Below, in pieces: positions 27,838 through 36,302 of a stretch of 64,000 bases of DNA; the stretch's first letter is position 1, and every line of letters begins with the position of its first letter. This DNA is from Mesohalobacter halotolerans (lineage in GTDB: Bacteria; Bacteroidota; Bacteroidia; Flavobacteriales; Flavobacteriaceae). Below the pieces are notes generated by a model. It was not told the DNA's origin and made no database searches. It saw only the letters and a program-made list of their open reading frames with translations. The position numbers and the translations under genes were made by a program. The stretch covers positions 186,001 through 250,000 of the forward strand of contig NZ_SWMU01000004.1 in NCBI RefSeq assembly GCF_006120725.1, given 5' to 3'.

Positions 27838-28889
27838 ATCAAGTTAAGATCCACAGCGTAGCCACACAACTTCCCAAATACTCTCAACGTACATGGGAAA
27901 CTATTCCATTGCTCAAAAACTGGTTAAAGGATGAAGATGAACGCTACATTCGCAAAGCAGAAAAGATCTTTGAAGGTGCGCAGGTGGACCAGCGTTACGC
28001 CATCATGCCACCGGAAGATGTGTTCACCAAAACCACTTTTGAAGACAAGAACAACTTGTACAAAGAGGCAGCCAAACTTTACGGCAAGCAGGTGCTGGAA
28101 AAAGCTCTGTCCAAATCCGGATGGAAGCCAGAAAGTCTGGATTACATCATCACTGTGAGCTGTACAGGAATTATGATCCCATCATTAGACGCCTATTTGA
28201 TAAATTCTTGTGGTTTAAAACAGAATATTGTAAGATTACCTATTACGGAAATGGGTTGCGTTGGAGGTGTTTCAGCGATGATCTACGCTTATCAGTTTTT
28301 AAAATCAAATCCGAATAAACGCGCTGCCATCATTGCGTTTGAAAGTCCGACGGCGACTTTTCAGTACGATGATAAATCTATGGTTAACATCGTGAGTTCG
28401 GCCATTTTTGGAGATGGCGCTGCTTGTGTGTTGATGAGTTCAAATCCCGAAGATAAAGGGGTTGAAGTCATTGCAGATCAGATGTATCACTTTTATGACA
28501 AAACACATATGATGGGGTTTGATCTTGTAAACACTGGTCTTAAAATGATATTGGACATAGAAGTTCCGGACACTATTGCAGAACATTTCCCTAAAATTAT
28601 CGAGCCTTTCTTAAAACATCACAACTTAGATATAAAAGACATAGATCACTTAATTTTTCATCCTGGTGGAAAGAAAATCATTGAGGCTGTAGACAATTTA
28701 TTTGGTAAATTGGGTAAGAATATCAATCATACCAAAGCAGTCTTAAAAGAGTTTGGCAATATGAGTTCAGCAACCGTCTTATTTGTTTTAGAAAGATTTA
28801 TGGATGAACCTCAACCCAAAGACACTATAGGAATGGTATTAAGCTTTGGTCCGGGATTTACCGCACAGAATATATTATTGAAATGGTAA
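27834..28889 (+). CDS. Type III polyketide synthase (chalcone/stilbene synthase-like)
   Basis: 351 residues from the ATG at 27834, which overlaps the previous stop as ATGA; an in-frame ATG at 27819 adds five residues. The thiolase-fold catalytic triad is complete: Cys142 in TEMGCVGGVS, His276 in LIFHPGGKKI and Asn309 in KEFGNMSSATVLF. The C-terminal GFGPG loop appears as LSFGPGFTAQ. Such enzymes extend an acyl starter with malonyl-CoA and cyclise it to pyrones or resorcinols without a carrier-protein domain. Flanking fatty-acid-type genes suggest a long or unsaturated acyl starter made within the operon. The chain length and ring type are unknown. Confidence 0.9.
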   Translation: MNQVKIHSVATQLPKYSQRTWETIPLLKNWLKDEDERYIRKAEKIFEGAQVDQRYAIMPPEDVFTKTTFEDKNNLYKEAAKLYGKQVLEKALSKSGWKPESLDYIITVSCTGIMIPSLDAYLINSCGLKQNIVRLPITEMGCVGGVSAMIYAYQFLKSNPNKRAAIIAFESPTATFQYDDKSMVNIVSSAIFGDGAACVLMSSNPEDKGVEVIADQMYHFYDKTHMMGFDLVNTGLKMILDIEVPDTIAEHFPKIIEPFLKHHNLDIKDIDHLIFHPGGKKIIEAVDNLFGKLGKNINHTKAVLKEFGNMSSATVLFVLERFMDEPQPKDTIGMVLSFGPGFTAQNILLKW

Positions 28890-29659
28890 ACATCAAAAAT
28901 CAATGGGCAATAATCATTGGGGGCAGTCAAGGTCTTGGTCTTGCCACCGCAAAACAATTAGCCAGTGATGGGTTTCACCTACTGATACTCCATCGAGATT
29001 TTAGAAATGATATCCCTCAAATCCAATCGACATTCAAATCTATTGAACAACAACACGGCGTTCAGGTTTTATCATTTAACAAAGACGCTTTAAAAGATGA
29101 CACTATTCGAGATATTTTTGATAAAATATCCAATGCACAACTAGACATAAAAATCTTGGTGCACAGTTTGGCAAAAGGCAATTTAAATTTGCTCACAGGT
29201 GAAAATGCCCTCAAATCTGTAGATTACAAGCATACTATTTATGCTATGGGAATTAACTTTTATGAATGGTCAAAAGCTCTCATCGATTCAAAAAGATATC
29301 TACCAGAGACCAAATTATTAGCATTTACCAGTGAAGGCAACCAGAAAGCCAGCAAAGGTTATGGCGCAGTTTCAGCAGCGAAAGTCACTTTAGAAGCCAT
29401 AATGCGACAAATGGCTTTAGAATTTGCCCCTTTAGGAATAACATCAAATTGTATACAAGCTGGGGTCACTCTAACCCGTAGTTTTGAAAAAATACCCAAT
29501 GCAGATAAAATTCTTGATCACACAAAAAACCGTAATCCCTTTAAGCGGATAACAAAACCCGAAGATGTGGCAAAAGCTGTAAGTCTACTAGTAGATGACC
29601 GGGCAAATTGGATAAATGGTTGTGTGATACCAGTCGACGGTGGTGAACATATTTGTTAA
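28883..29659 (+). CDS. SDR-family reductase with FabI-type active site
   Basis: 258 residues. The cofactor loop is IIGGSQGLGLATAKQLA. The catalytic pair is spaced Tyr-x6-Lys (GYGAVSAAKVTLEA), as in FabI enoyl-ACP reductases, rather than the Tyr-x3-Lys of ordinary SDR enzymes; LAFTSEGN supplies the preceding strand. The C-terminus NPFKRITKPEDVAKAV and WINGCVIPVDGG is standard for the fold. The start overlaps the polyketide synthase by 7 bp. It probably reduces enoyl or keto intermediates of the starter acyl chain. No separate ketoreductase is in the operon, so it might serve that step instead. Confidence 0.8.
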   Translation: MVNIKNQWAIIIGGSQGLGLATAKQLASDGFHLLILHRDFRNDIPQIQSTFKSIEQQHGVQVLSFNKDALKDDTIRDIFDKISNAQLDIKILVHSLAKGNLNLLTGENALKSVDYKHTIYAMGINFYEWSKALIDSKRYLPETKLLAFTSEGNQKASKGYGAVSAAKVTLEAIMRQMALEFAPLGITSNCIQAGVTLTRSFEKIPNADKILDHTKNRNPFKRITKPEDVAKAVSLLVDDRANWINGCVIPVDGGEHIC

Positions 29660-29662
29660 ACT

Positions 29663-30106
29663 ATGAATTTTCAAACAGACATATTACCCTTTCTTCCCTA
29701 CGATAAACCTTTTCTCTTTGTCGATGACATTGTAGAAATTAAAGAAGGCTACATCAAAGGGCATTACACTTTTACTAAAGATGCTGAATTTTACAAAGGA
29801 CATTTTAAACAAAGACCAGTCACGCCAGGCGTACTATTAACGGAGTGTGCCGCGCAAATCGGATTAGTTTGTTATGCTATTTTTAAAATGGACCCTAAAA
29901 ATCATTCCCAATTTGGTATGACATCTGCAAATATGGAATTTTTGAAACCTCATTTCCCAGATCAAAAAATAATGGTTGAAGCTGAAGAAGTGTATTACAG
30001 ATTTGGAAAGCTTAAAATGAACGTCAAAGTACTTGATCTTAATGAAAATATACTAGTCAGAGGACAAATTGCTGGAATGCCTGTAAAATACAAAAATGAA
30101 GAATAG
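29663..30106 (+). CDS. FabZ-like 3-hydroxyacyl-ACP dehydratase
   Basis: 147 residues with the single hotdog fold of FabZ. PYDKPFLFVDDI opens the sequence. The catalytic histidine is in FYKGHFKQRPVTPGVL and the acidic partner in LLTECAAQIG. It begins 3 bp after the reductase gene and overlaps the next gene by 11 bp. The housekeeping FabZ of this phylum is usually fused to LpxC elsewhere, so this copy is probably dedicated to the operon. Confidence 0.85.
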   Translation: MNFQTDILPFLPYDKPFLFVDDIVEIKEGYIKGHYTFTKDAEFYKGHFKQRPVTPGVLLTECAAQIGLVCYAIFKMDPKNHSQFGMTSANMEFLKPHFPDQKIMVEAEEVYYRFGKLKMNVKVLDLNENILVRGQIAGMPVKYKNEE

Positions 30107-31367
30107 AGTTGTAATTACTGGACTAGGTGTTGTATCGCCAAATGCACTTGGGAAAGAAAGCTTCTTGTCAGCTTTACAATCCGGCATAAGCGGTATTAAA
30201 TTTCATCAAAAATTGGCCGACTTAAAGTTTTCTTGTCAGATTGCCGGTACACCTTTGGTGAATCAAGATCACATCGACGCTTATTTCACATCTCTTGAGC
30301 AAAAAGAACTGAAAGCCACCGGATTAATTTACGGAGGCATTGCTGGACAGGAAGCCTGGAAAGATGCTGGTTTAAAATTTAATAAAGAGCCCGATAGTGA
30401 TGCCGGTATCGTGTTTGGCAATGGAATATTGGGTGTAGATAAACTGAAAGAGGCTTTTGATAAAATTGACGATAAAAACGTGAGACGGTTGGGCAGTCAG
30501 AGTGTAATACAGACCATGGCTAGCGGAGTTACCGCTTTTCTCAACCAAAAAATTGGGTTTGGCAATCGGGTGCTGACCAATTCTTCGGCCTGTGCTACGG
30601 GAACTGAAGCTTTAATTTTAGGCTTTGAACATATCCAATCCGGAAAATCAAAAACCATGTTGGTTGGCAGTTGCAGCGACTCAGGTCCTTACATTTGGGG
30701 TGGTTTTGATGCTTTACGCATTTTACCCTACCAATACAATGATGCCCCTGAGGAAGCCTCTAGACCTTTTGCTGAAGATGCTGCCGGATTTGTGCCTTCT
30801 TCCGGTGCGGGTGCCTTGGTTATTGAAGATTACGAACACGCCAAAGCAAGAGGTGCAAATATTTACGCTGAGATTTTAGGCGGCGAGACCAACTCTGGTG
30901 GAATGCGAAATGGCGGAAGCATGACAGCTCCAAATTCAAATGCCGTGGTAAGCTGCATTTCAAATGCTATAAAAAATGCTGAAATCAACCCGGAAGATAT
31001 CGATGTCATTAATGCTCATCTTACCGCCACTAAGATGGATGCCACAGAAATTGAAAACTGGACTTTAGCCTTAAATGGACAAAATAAAAATTTTCCCATT
31101 ATCAATTCTCTAAAAGGTATGATTGGGCATGGTTTAGCAGCTTGCGGGAGTTTAGAATTGGTGGCTTCGGTTTTACAAATGCATCACGGCTTTGTATTTG
31201 GTAACCGCAATGCTGAGCCTGTTCATCCATCTATTCTAAAGATGATTGATAAAAGCAAAATTCCTTTAAAAACCATCAATCATCAACCTCAACTATTAGC
31301 CAAAGCCAGCTTTGGGTTTGGCGATGTGAATGCTTGTGTGCTGTTAAAAAAGTATTTTAACCAGTAA
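30096..31367 (+). CDS. Beta-ketoacyl-ACP synthase (KAS II-like)
   Basis: 423 residues. The Cys-His-His triad is present: Cys in LTNSSACATGTEAL, His in DVINAHLTATKMDATE (the usual NAHGTST is altered to NAHLTAT) and His in LKGMIGHGLAACGS. The N-terminus VVITGLGVVSPNALGKE is typical. It overlaps the dehydratase by 11 bp. With the dehydratase and reductase it forms most of an acyl-elongation cycle feeding the type III synthase. No acyl carrier protein gene is found between 25.9 and 32.4 kb, so the carrier must come from elsewhere. The Gly-to-Leu change beside the first His is unusual. Confidence 0.87.
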   Translation: MKNRVVITGLGVVSPNALGKESFLSALQSGISGIKFHQKLADLKFSCQIAGTPLVNQDHIDAYFTSLEQKELKATGLIYGGIAGQEAWKDAGLKFNKEPDSDAGIVFGNGILGVDKLKEAFDKIDDKNVRRLGSQSVIQTMASGVTAFLNQKIGFGNRVLTNSSACATGTEALILGFEHIQSGKSKTMLVGSCSDSGPYIWGGFDALRILPYQYNDAPEEASRPFAEDAAGFVPSSGAGALVIEDYEHAKARGANIYAEILGGETNSGGMRNGGSMTAPNSNAVVSCISNAIKNAEINPEDIDVINAHLTATKMDATEIENWTLALNGQNKNFPIINSLKGMIGHGLAACGSLELVASVLQMHHGFVFGNRNAEPVHPSILKMIDKSKIPLKTINHQPQLLAKASFGFGDVNACVLLKKYFNQ

Positions 31368-31418
31368 GATACAAAACAAAATTGATGATATTAATTACTT
31401 AATATTTTTAAAATTAAT

Positions 31419-32110
31419 TCACATATTTATTTCATCGATCAACTTTTCAGCTTCGGCTTTATAATATGTCATCTGACCCAAGTAATTATTGTGGATGATA
31501 ATTTTTCTCATGGCTACAGGATTGAAAAACTCTGTATTATCATCAAAAAAAGTCAATTTTTCAGGGCTGATTTTATGACGAAACAACTCTGAAAAAGAGG
31601 GATATTCGGTTTTGAGGTAATTCAAATTGTCTTGCATATCATCCATGGCCAAATTTTCAACAATTTGAAACTGCTTTTATAAAAATTTGAAATTTTAAAC
31701 AATAAAGAATCAGAAGTTTTAACTTTTGAATCGATATAATTGGAGATTTGTTGATATCCTCTGGTTTTAGGGTGAAAAGCGATAAAATTGGTCAATACAA
31801 ACGGACACTTCGGGCAATCTTTCATAGATCTAGAATCTAAGCTGTCCAGAATAAAATTGTAATTTTCTTTTTCTTCTTCATATCTTTCTATTAAAAAATC
31901 AATTTCTTCAATATCAACCTTAAGTTCGTCTTGGGTGGTTTTCATTATGCCAGACAGCATGTTTTCTTTTTTTTTAGCATCAATAACATTATTGATATTA
32001 ACAGCAATAGATATGCCAATGACAATCAATACAATCTCACCTTTAGCGTAACTTAAATAACCCTTGACCTTTTTGTTTTTGAGTAAATCAATTTTAATTT
32101 TGGAAAACAT
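31419..32110 (-). pseudogene. DUF6090 family membrane protein, frameshifted
   Basis: Two minus-strand frames together form one protein of about 230 residues. The first part (start at 32110) has the family head KVKGYLSYAKGEIVLIVIG and ends in a wrong-frame tail after FYKSSFK. The second part resumes with ENLAMDDMQDNLNYL and ends at 31419. Adding one base at the T-run 31664-31666 (an A-run on the coding strand) joins them as FKIVENLAMDD. The break is either a real loss of function or a homopolymer sequencing error. The N-terminal membrane helix and the following coiled region fit DUF6090, whose function is unknown. Confidence 0.72.
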
Positions 32111-32114
32111 GTCT

Positions 32115-32137
32115 CTAATTTAGAATAACTAAATTAG
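32115..32137. promoter_or_regulatory. Perfect 9-bp inverted repeat between divergent genes
   Basis: CTAATTTAG (32115-32123) and its complement CTAAATTAG (32129-32137) flank a 5-bp centre, only 4 bp upstream of the DUF6090 start and 18 bp upstream of the small membrane gene. The symmetry suits an operator for a dimeric repressor. Confidence 0.35.
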
Positions 32138-32155
32138 TCAAAAAAATCAAAACCC

Positions 32156-32380
32156 ATGACACATAAAAAAGCTAAACGCGATTATTGGTTATTTGGTACT
32201 TTAGGAAGTTTAACTTTAGGTTTCGGCTTATGTCTCCTTGTGGAAAGTGGCTTTATCAAACATAACGAAGCCTCATCTTGGCAGTGGATTGGTTTGGGAA
32301 CTTTATCGCTTATCTTGATTATGAGTGGAATAAATTTTCTATTCAAATCATTTGAAAGTAAAATAAAACTTAAAACCTAA
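32156..32380 (+). CDS. Small two-helix membrane protein, unknown
   Basis: 74 residues: a basic N-terminus (MTHKKAKRDYW), a helix at about 12-30 (FGTLGSLTLGFGLCLLVESG), a short loop, a second helix at about 43-63 and a Lys-rich C-terminus. It reads as a small inner-membrane protein with both ends inside. No family recognised. It is convergent with the TPR gene, whose stop lies 3 bp away. Confidence 0.55.
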   Translation: MTHKKAKRDYWLFGTLGSLTLGFGLCLLVESGFIKHNEASSWQWIGLGTLSLILIMSGINFLFKSFESKIKLKT

Positions 32381-32382
32381 GC

Positions 32383-32898
32383 CTAAAATTTCTTCATCTG
32401 TTGTTTCATCATCTTGATTTGATCGCCAAGCATATTGTGTTTATCTAATGACTTAGCCTCTTTAATCAACATTTGTGCTTCACGCTTTCGTCGTTTCGAC
32501 ATAGCAATTCCTGCTAAATTGAGTTTGGCCATTGCTAGATCGTGCTTCATAGATAAACCTAGACGAATAGCAGTTCTGAAATACTTTTCGGCTTTGGTCA
32601 TATTGGTTTGAGATAATATCAACCCATGTAAGTAATTGTAATAACCTTGTTGCTTTTTGGTCAATGCTGCCTCTGGATTTTTGATTTTATCAAGCCACTT
32701 TTTAGTGCCTTCAAAATCTTGCTTACGTAACCTTAAGAAGGCTAACAGAATAAGTTCATTTTTAAAATATAAGAATACAAATATTCCGCTGAGTAGCACC
32801 AATAATATCCCATTTCCTATATTATTTTCAATAAATTGAAAAACCGCAAAGGCTAAGACCAATACTGCTAGGATAAGCTTTATGATTTTATTAAACAT
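32383..32898 (-). CDS. Membrane-anchored TPR-like protein
   Basis: 171 residues. Two adjacent membrane segments lie at about 5-22 and 28-46. A soluble domain follows with TPR-like helical pairs (AALTKKQQGYYNYLHGLILSQ, NMTKAEKYFRTAIRLGL, KHDLAMAKLNLAGIAMSKRR) and a charged tail (QIKMMKQQMKKF). It may act as a scaffold at the membrane; no precise function is known. It is divergent from rpmH. Confidence 0.65.
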   Translation of the reverse strand: MFNKIIKLILAVLVLAFAVFQFIENNIGNGILLVLLSGIFVFLYFKNELILLAFLRLRKQDFEGTKKWLDKIKNPEAALTKKQQGYYNYLHGLILSQTNMTKAEKYFRTAIRLGLSMKHDLAMAKLNLAGIAMSKRRKREAQMLIKEAKSLDKHNMLGDQIKMMKQQMKKF

Positions 32899-32959
32899 AT
32901 GTATAAATTTAAACTGACAAAGTTACGAAAAAGGAAAGGAAAAGAATTAAATATTAATG

Positions 32960-32989
32960 TTGTAAAATTAAAAAGACTTCTTATATTTG
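32960..32989 (+). promoter_or_regulatory. Full-consensus Bacteroidota promoter of rpmH
   Basis: TTG at 32960-32962, a spacer of exactly 19 bp, then TATATTTG at 32982-32989. This matches TTG-N19-TAnnTTTG, the -33/-7 promoter of the Bacteroidota primary sigma factor. It is the best promoter in the window and fits a strongly expressed ribosomal gene whose ATG is 46 bp further on. Confidence 0.85.
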
Positions 32990-33034
32990 CAATTGATTAT
33001 AAAGTAAGTATACCAACGTATAATATAAAGTCTG

Positions 33035-33196
33035 ATGAAAAGAACATTTCAACCTTCAAAGCGTAAAAGAAAAAACAAACACGGTTTTAGAGAGCGTATG
33101 GCGTCTGCAAATGGCAGAAAAGTTTTAAAACGCAGAAGAGCAAAAGGCCGTAAAAAATTAAGCGTTTCATCAGAAACCAGCATGAGAAGAAAATAA
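33035..33196 (+). CDS. rpmH: 50S ribosomal protein L34
   Basis: 53 residues, too short for many gene finders. The sequence begins [18 protein letters not shown] and continues with [20 protein letters not shown], which is the L34 signature. It is very basic throughout. The C-terminal extension ([14 protein letters not shown]) is slightly longer than in Proteobacteria, as I recall for Bacteroidota. It has its own consensus promoter and a strong terminator, so it is a single-gene transcript between a TPR gene and carB. Confidence 0.97.
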   Translation: MKRTFQPSKRKRKNKHGFRERMASANGRKVLKRRRAKGRKKLSVSSETSMRRK

Positions 33197-33224
33197 AAAT
33201 GACAATATCAATATTAATATTTTA

Positions 33225-33257
33225 AAAGTGTTACTTAACGGTAACACTTTTTTTTTA
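33225..33257 (+). terminator. Rho-independent terminator of rpmH
   Basis: AAAGTGTTAC (33225-33234) pairs with GTAACACTTT (33241-33250) around a 6-base loop, followed by a run of T to 33256. It separates rpmH from carB, whose ATG is 33 bp downstream. Confidence 0.85.
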
Positions 33258-33288
33258 TCTAAATTTAGTCTTTAAAAACACTATCCAA

Positions 33289-36141
33289 ATGCCAAAACAC
33301 CAAGATTTAAAAAGTATACTCATTATCGGTTCAGGTCCGATTATTATCGGACAAGCTTGTGAATTTGACTATTCCGGTTCTCAAGCCTTGAGGTCGTTAA
33401 AAGAAGAAGGAATTGAAACCATACTCATCAATTCTAATCCGGCAACCATAATGACAGACCCTGTGATGGCCGATCACATTTATCTAAAGCCACTCACTAC
33501 CAAATCAATTATTGACATTTTAAAAAAACACCCGCAAATCGATGCTGTTTTACCAACTATGGGCGGCCAAACCGCTTTGAATTTATGCATTGAAGCAGAT
33601 GATAAAGGCATTTGGGATGATTTTGATGTCAGGATGATTGGTGTAGATATCAATGCTATCAATATCACTGAGGATCGTGAACAGTTTAGAAAACTCATGC
33701 AAGACATTAATGTCGGTGTAGCACCTTCAAAAACGGTTACCTCATTTTTAAAAGGTAAAGAAGTTGCTCAAGAATTTGGATTTCCATTAGTAATTCGGGC
33801 TTCCTATACTCTTGGAGGTCTAGGTGCTTCAATAGTTTACGACGAAAAAGATTTTGAAAAACTACTTACTCGTGGATTAGAAGCCTCTCCTATTCACGAA
33901 GTTATAATTGATAAGGCTTTAATCGGTTGGAAAGAATACGAATTAGAATTACTTCGAGACAGAAACGACAATGTTGCTATCATCTGTAGCATTGAAAATA
34001 TGGATCCGATGGGGATTCATACAGGAGATTCTATAACCGTGGCTCCTGCTATGACACTCAGTGATACGACTTACCAACGTATGAGAGACCTGGCGATAAA
34101 AATGATGAGAAGCATTGGTAATTTTTCCGGAGGATGTAACGTACAGTTTGCCGTCAGCCCGGATGAGAAAGAGGATATTGTCGCTGTGGAGATCAACCCT
34201 AGAGTTTCACGGTCTTCAGCTTTAGCTTCAAAAGCTACGGGTTACCCTATTGCTAAAATTGCTTCAAAATTGGCGATTGGCTATCACTTAGACGAACTTG
34301 AAAACCAAATCACAAAAACCACATCGGCCTACTTTGAGCCAACTTTAGACTACGTTATTGTAAAAATTCCGCGATGGAACTTTGACAAATTTGAAGGCTC
34401 AGATCGTGAACTTGGCCTTCAAATGAAAGCTGTAGGTGAAGTGATGGGTATTGGGCGGTCTTTTCAAGAAGCACTTCACAAAGCCACACAGTCACTTGAA
34501 ATTAAACGTAACGGACTTGGTGCAGATGGCAAAGGCTACAAGAAATATGATACCATCATAGATAAATTAACTCATGCCAGTTGGGATCGGGTTTTTGTGA
34601 TTTACGACGCCATTCAAGCTGGTATTCCACTAAAACGTATTCACGAGATTACTAAAATAGATATGTGGTTCTTAAAACAATACGAAGAACTCTACAATCT
34701 GGAATTGGAAATTTCTAAATTTGACATTGATAGTATAACCAAAGATTATCTTCTTGAAGCTAAACAAAAGGGATTTGCCGACCGACAAATTGCTCACATG
34801 TTAGGATGTTTAGAGAGTCAAGTGCACAAAAAACGAAAAGATTTGGGCATCAATAGAGTCTATAAGCTTGTGGACACCTGTGCTGCTGAGTTCGAAGCCC
34901 AAACCCCTTACTACTATTCTACTTTTGAAGCTGAAGTCAAAGATAAGGATGGAAACACCTTTACTGAAAATGAAAGTGTCGTTACCGATAAAAAGAAAAT
35001 TGTTGTATTAGGTTCCGGTCCAAACCGAATAGGTCAAGGTATTGAATTTGACTATTGTTGCGTACACGGTGTACTTGCTGCAGCCGAATGTGGTTATGAA
35101 ACCATCATGATCAATTGTAACCCGGAGACTGTATCTACAGATTTTGATACGGCTGATAAATTGTATTTCGAGCCGGTGTTTTGGGAACACATCTATGATA
35201 TCATCCAACACGAACAGCCTGAAGGTGTAATCGTCCAACTTGGTGGCCAAACGGCATTAAAATTAGCTGAAAAACTCAATCGCTACGGCATTAAGATTTT
35301 AGGAACCAGTTATGAAGCGTTAGATCTTGCAGAAGATCGGGGCAGTTTTTCTAAATTATTAAAAGACAATGATATTCCTTATCCGGAATTTGGTGTTGCA
35401 GAAAGTGCAGATGAAGCTAGAGAATTAGCAGAACAGCTTGATTTTCCAATTTTAGTTCGTCCCTCTTATGTTTTAGGCGGTCAAGGCATGAAGATTGTAA
35501 TAAATCAAGAAGATTTGGAAGCCCATGTTGTAGATTTATTGAGAAAAATACCTAACAACAAGCTTCTACTCGACCACTATCTAGACGGTGCCATAGAAGC
35601 CGAAGCTGATGCGATTTGTGATGGTGAAGAGGTTTATATCATCGGTATCATGGAACATATTGAACCTTGTGGTATTCACTCTGGTGATTCCAACGCAGTT
35701 TTACCACCATTCAATCTCGGTGATTTAGTGATGCAACAAATAAAAGACCATACCAAAAAAATTGCATTAGCTCTCGAAACCGTTGGCTTAATTAATATCC
35801 AATTTGCGATAAAAGACGATAAAGTATTTATTATAGAAGCCAACCCAAGAGCGTCGCGAACCGTACCTTTTATCGCTAAAGCTTATGGCGAACCTTATGT
35901 GAATTACGCTACTAAAATTATGTTAGGTCACAATAAACTCAGCGATTTCAACTTTAAACCCCATCTTGATGGTTATGCCATCAAACAACCCGTATTTTCA
36001 TTTAATAAGTTTCCGGAAGTTAACAAGCAACTTGGCCCAGAAATGAAAAGTACAGGAGAAAGCATCTTATTTATCGATGGGTTGAAAGATGATGATTTTT
36101 ACGAATTGTATACAAGACGAAAAATGTATCTGAGTAAATAG
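33289..36141 (+). CDS. carB: Carbamoyl-phosphate synthase large subunit
   Basis: 950 residues. Two ATP-grasp halves are visible. The first carries SILIIGSGPIIIGQACEFDYSG, PTMGGQTALN and EVNPR-type EINPRVSRSSALASKATGYP; the second carries VVLGSGPNRIGQGIEFDYCC, VQLGGQTALKLA, RPSYVLGGQGMKIV and IEANPRASRTVPFIAKA. An oligomerisation region lies at about 400-545. The enzyme makes carbamoyl phosphate for pyrimidines and arginine, with a CarA subunit encoded elsewhere. It stops shortly after the second ATP-grasp, so the C-terminal MGS allosteric domain of the roughly 1070-residue enterobacterial enzyme is absent. I recall this short form as usual in flavobacteria, so it is not taken as a truncation. 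Confidence 0.95.
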   Translation: MPKHQDLKSILIIGSGPIIIGQACEFDYSGSQALRSLKEEGIETILINSNPATIMTDPVMADHIYLKPLTTKSIIDILKKHPQIDAVLPTMGGQTALNLCIEADDKGIWDDFDVRMIGVDINAINITEDREQFRKLMQDINVGVAPSKTVTSFLKGKEVAQEFGFPLVIRASYTLGGLGASIVYDEKDFEKLLTRGLEASPIHEVIIDKALIGWKEYELELLRDRNDNVAIICSIENMDPMGIHTGDSITVAPAMTLSDTTYQRMRDLAIKMMRSIGNFSGGCNVQFAVSPDEKEDIVAVEINPRVSRSSALASKATGYPIAKIASKLAIGYHLDELENQITKTTSAYFEPTLDYVIVKIPRWNFDKFEGSDRELGLQMKAVGEVMGIGRSFQEALHKATQSLEIKRNGLGADGKGYKKYDTIIDKLTHASWDRVFVIYDAIQAGIPLKRIHEITKIDMWFLKQYEELYNLELEISKFDIDSITKDYLLEAKQKGFADRQIAHMLGCLESQVHKKRKDLGINRVYKLVDTCAAEFEAQTPYYYSTFEAEVKDKDGNTFTENESVVTDKKKIVVLGSGPNRIGQGIEFDYCCVHGVLAAAECGYETIMINCNPETVSTDFDTADKLYFEPVFWEHIYDIIQHEQPEGVIVQLGGQTALKLAEKLNRYGIKILGTSYEALDLAEDRGSFSKLLKDNDIPYPEFGVAESADEARELAEQLDFPILVRPSYVLGGQGMKIVINQEDLEAHVVDLLRKIPNNKLLLDHYLDGAIEAEADAICDGEEVYIIGIMEHIEPCGIHSGDSNAVLPPFNLGDLVMQQIKDHTKKIALALETVGLINIQFAIKDDKVFIIEANPRASRTVPFIAKAYGEPYVNYATKIMLGHNKLSDFNFKPHLDGYAIKQPVFSFNKFPEVNKQLGPEMKSTGESILFIDGLKDDDFYELYTRRKMYLSK

Positions 36142-36302
36142 ACTAATTTAATGAAATAATGCATTAATGTAGCAATGTAACAATGATTTGATTTGATTTG
36201 ATTATTTTAAAATCACAATTATCTCTGCGACCTTTGCGTCTCTGCGGTAAAAATATTTTCATAAAGACTTGATTAAACATAAGAATTTTATAAATATTAA
36301 AA

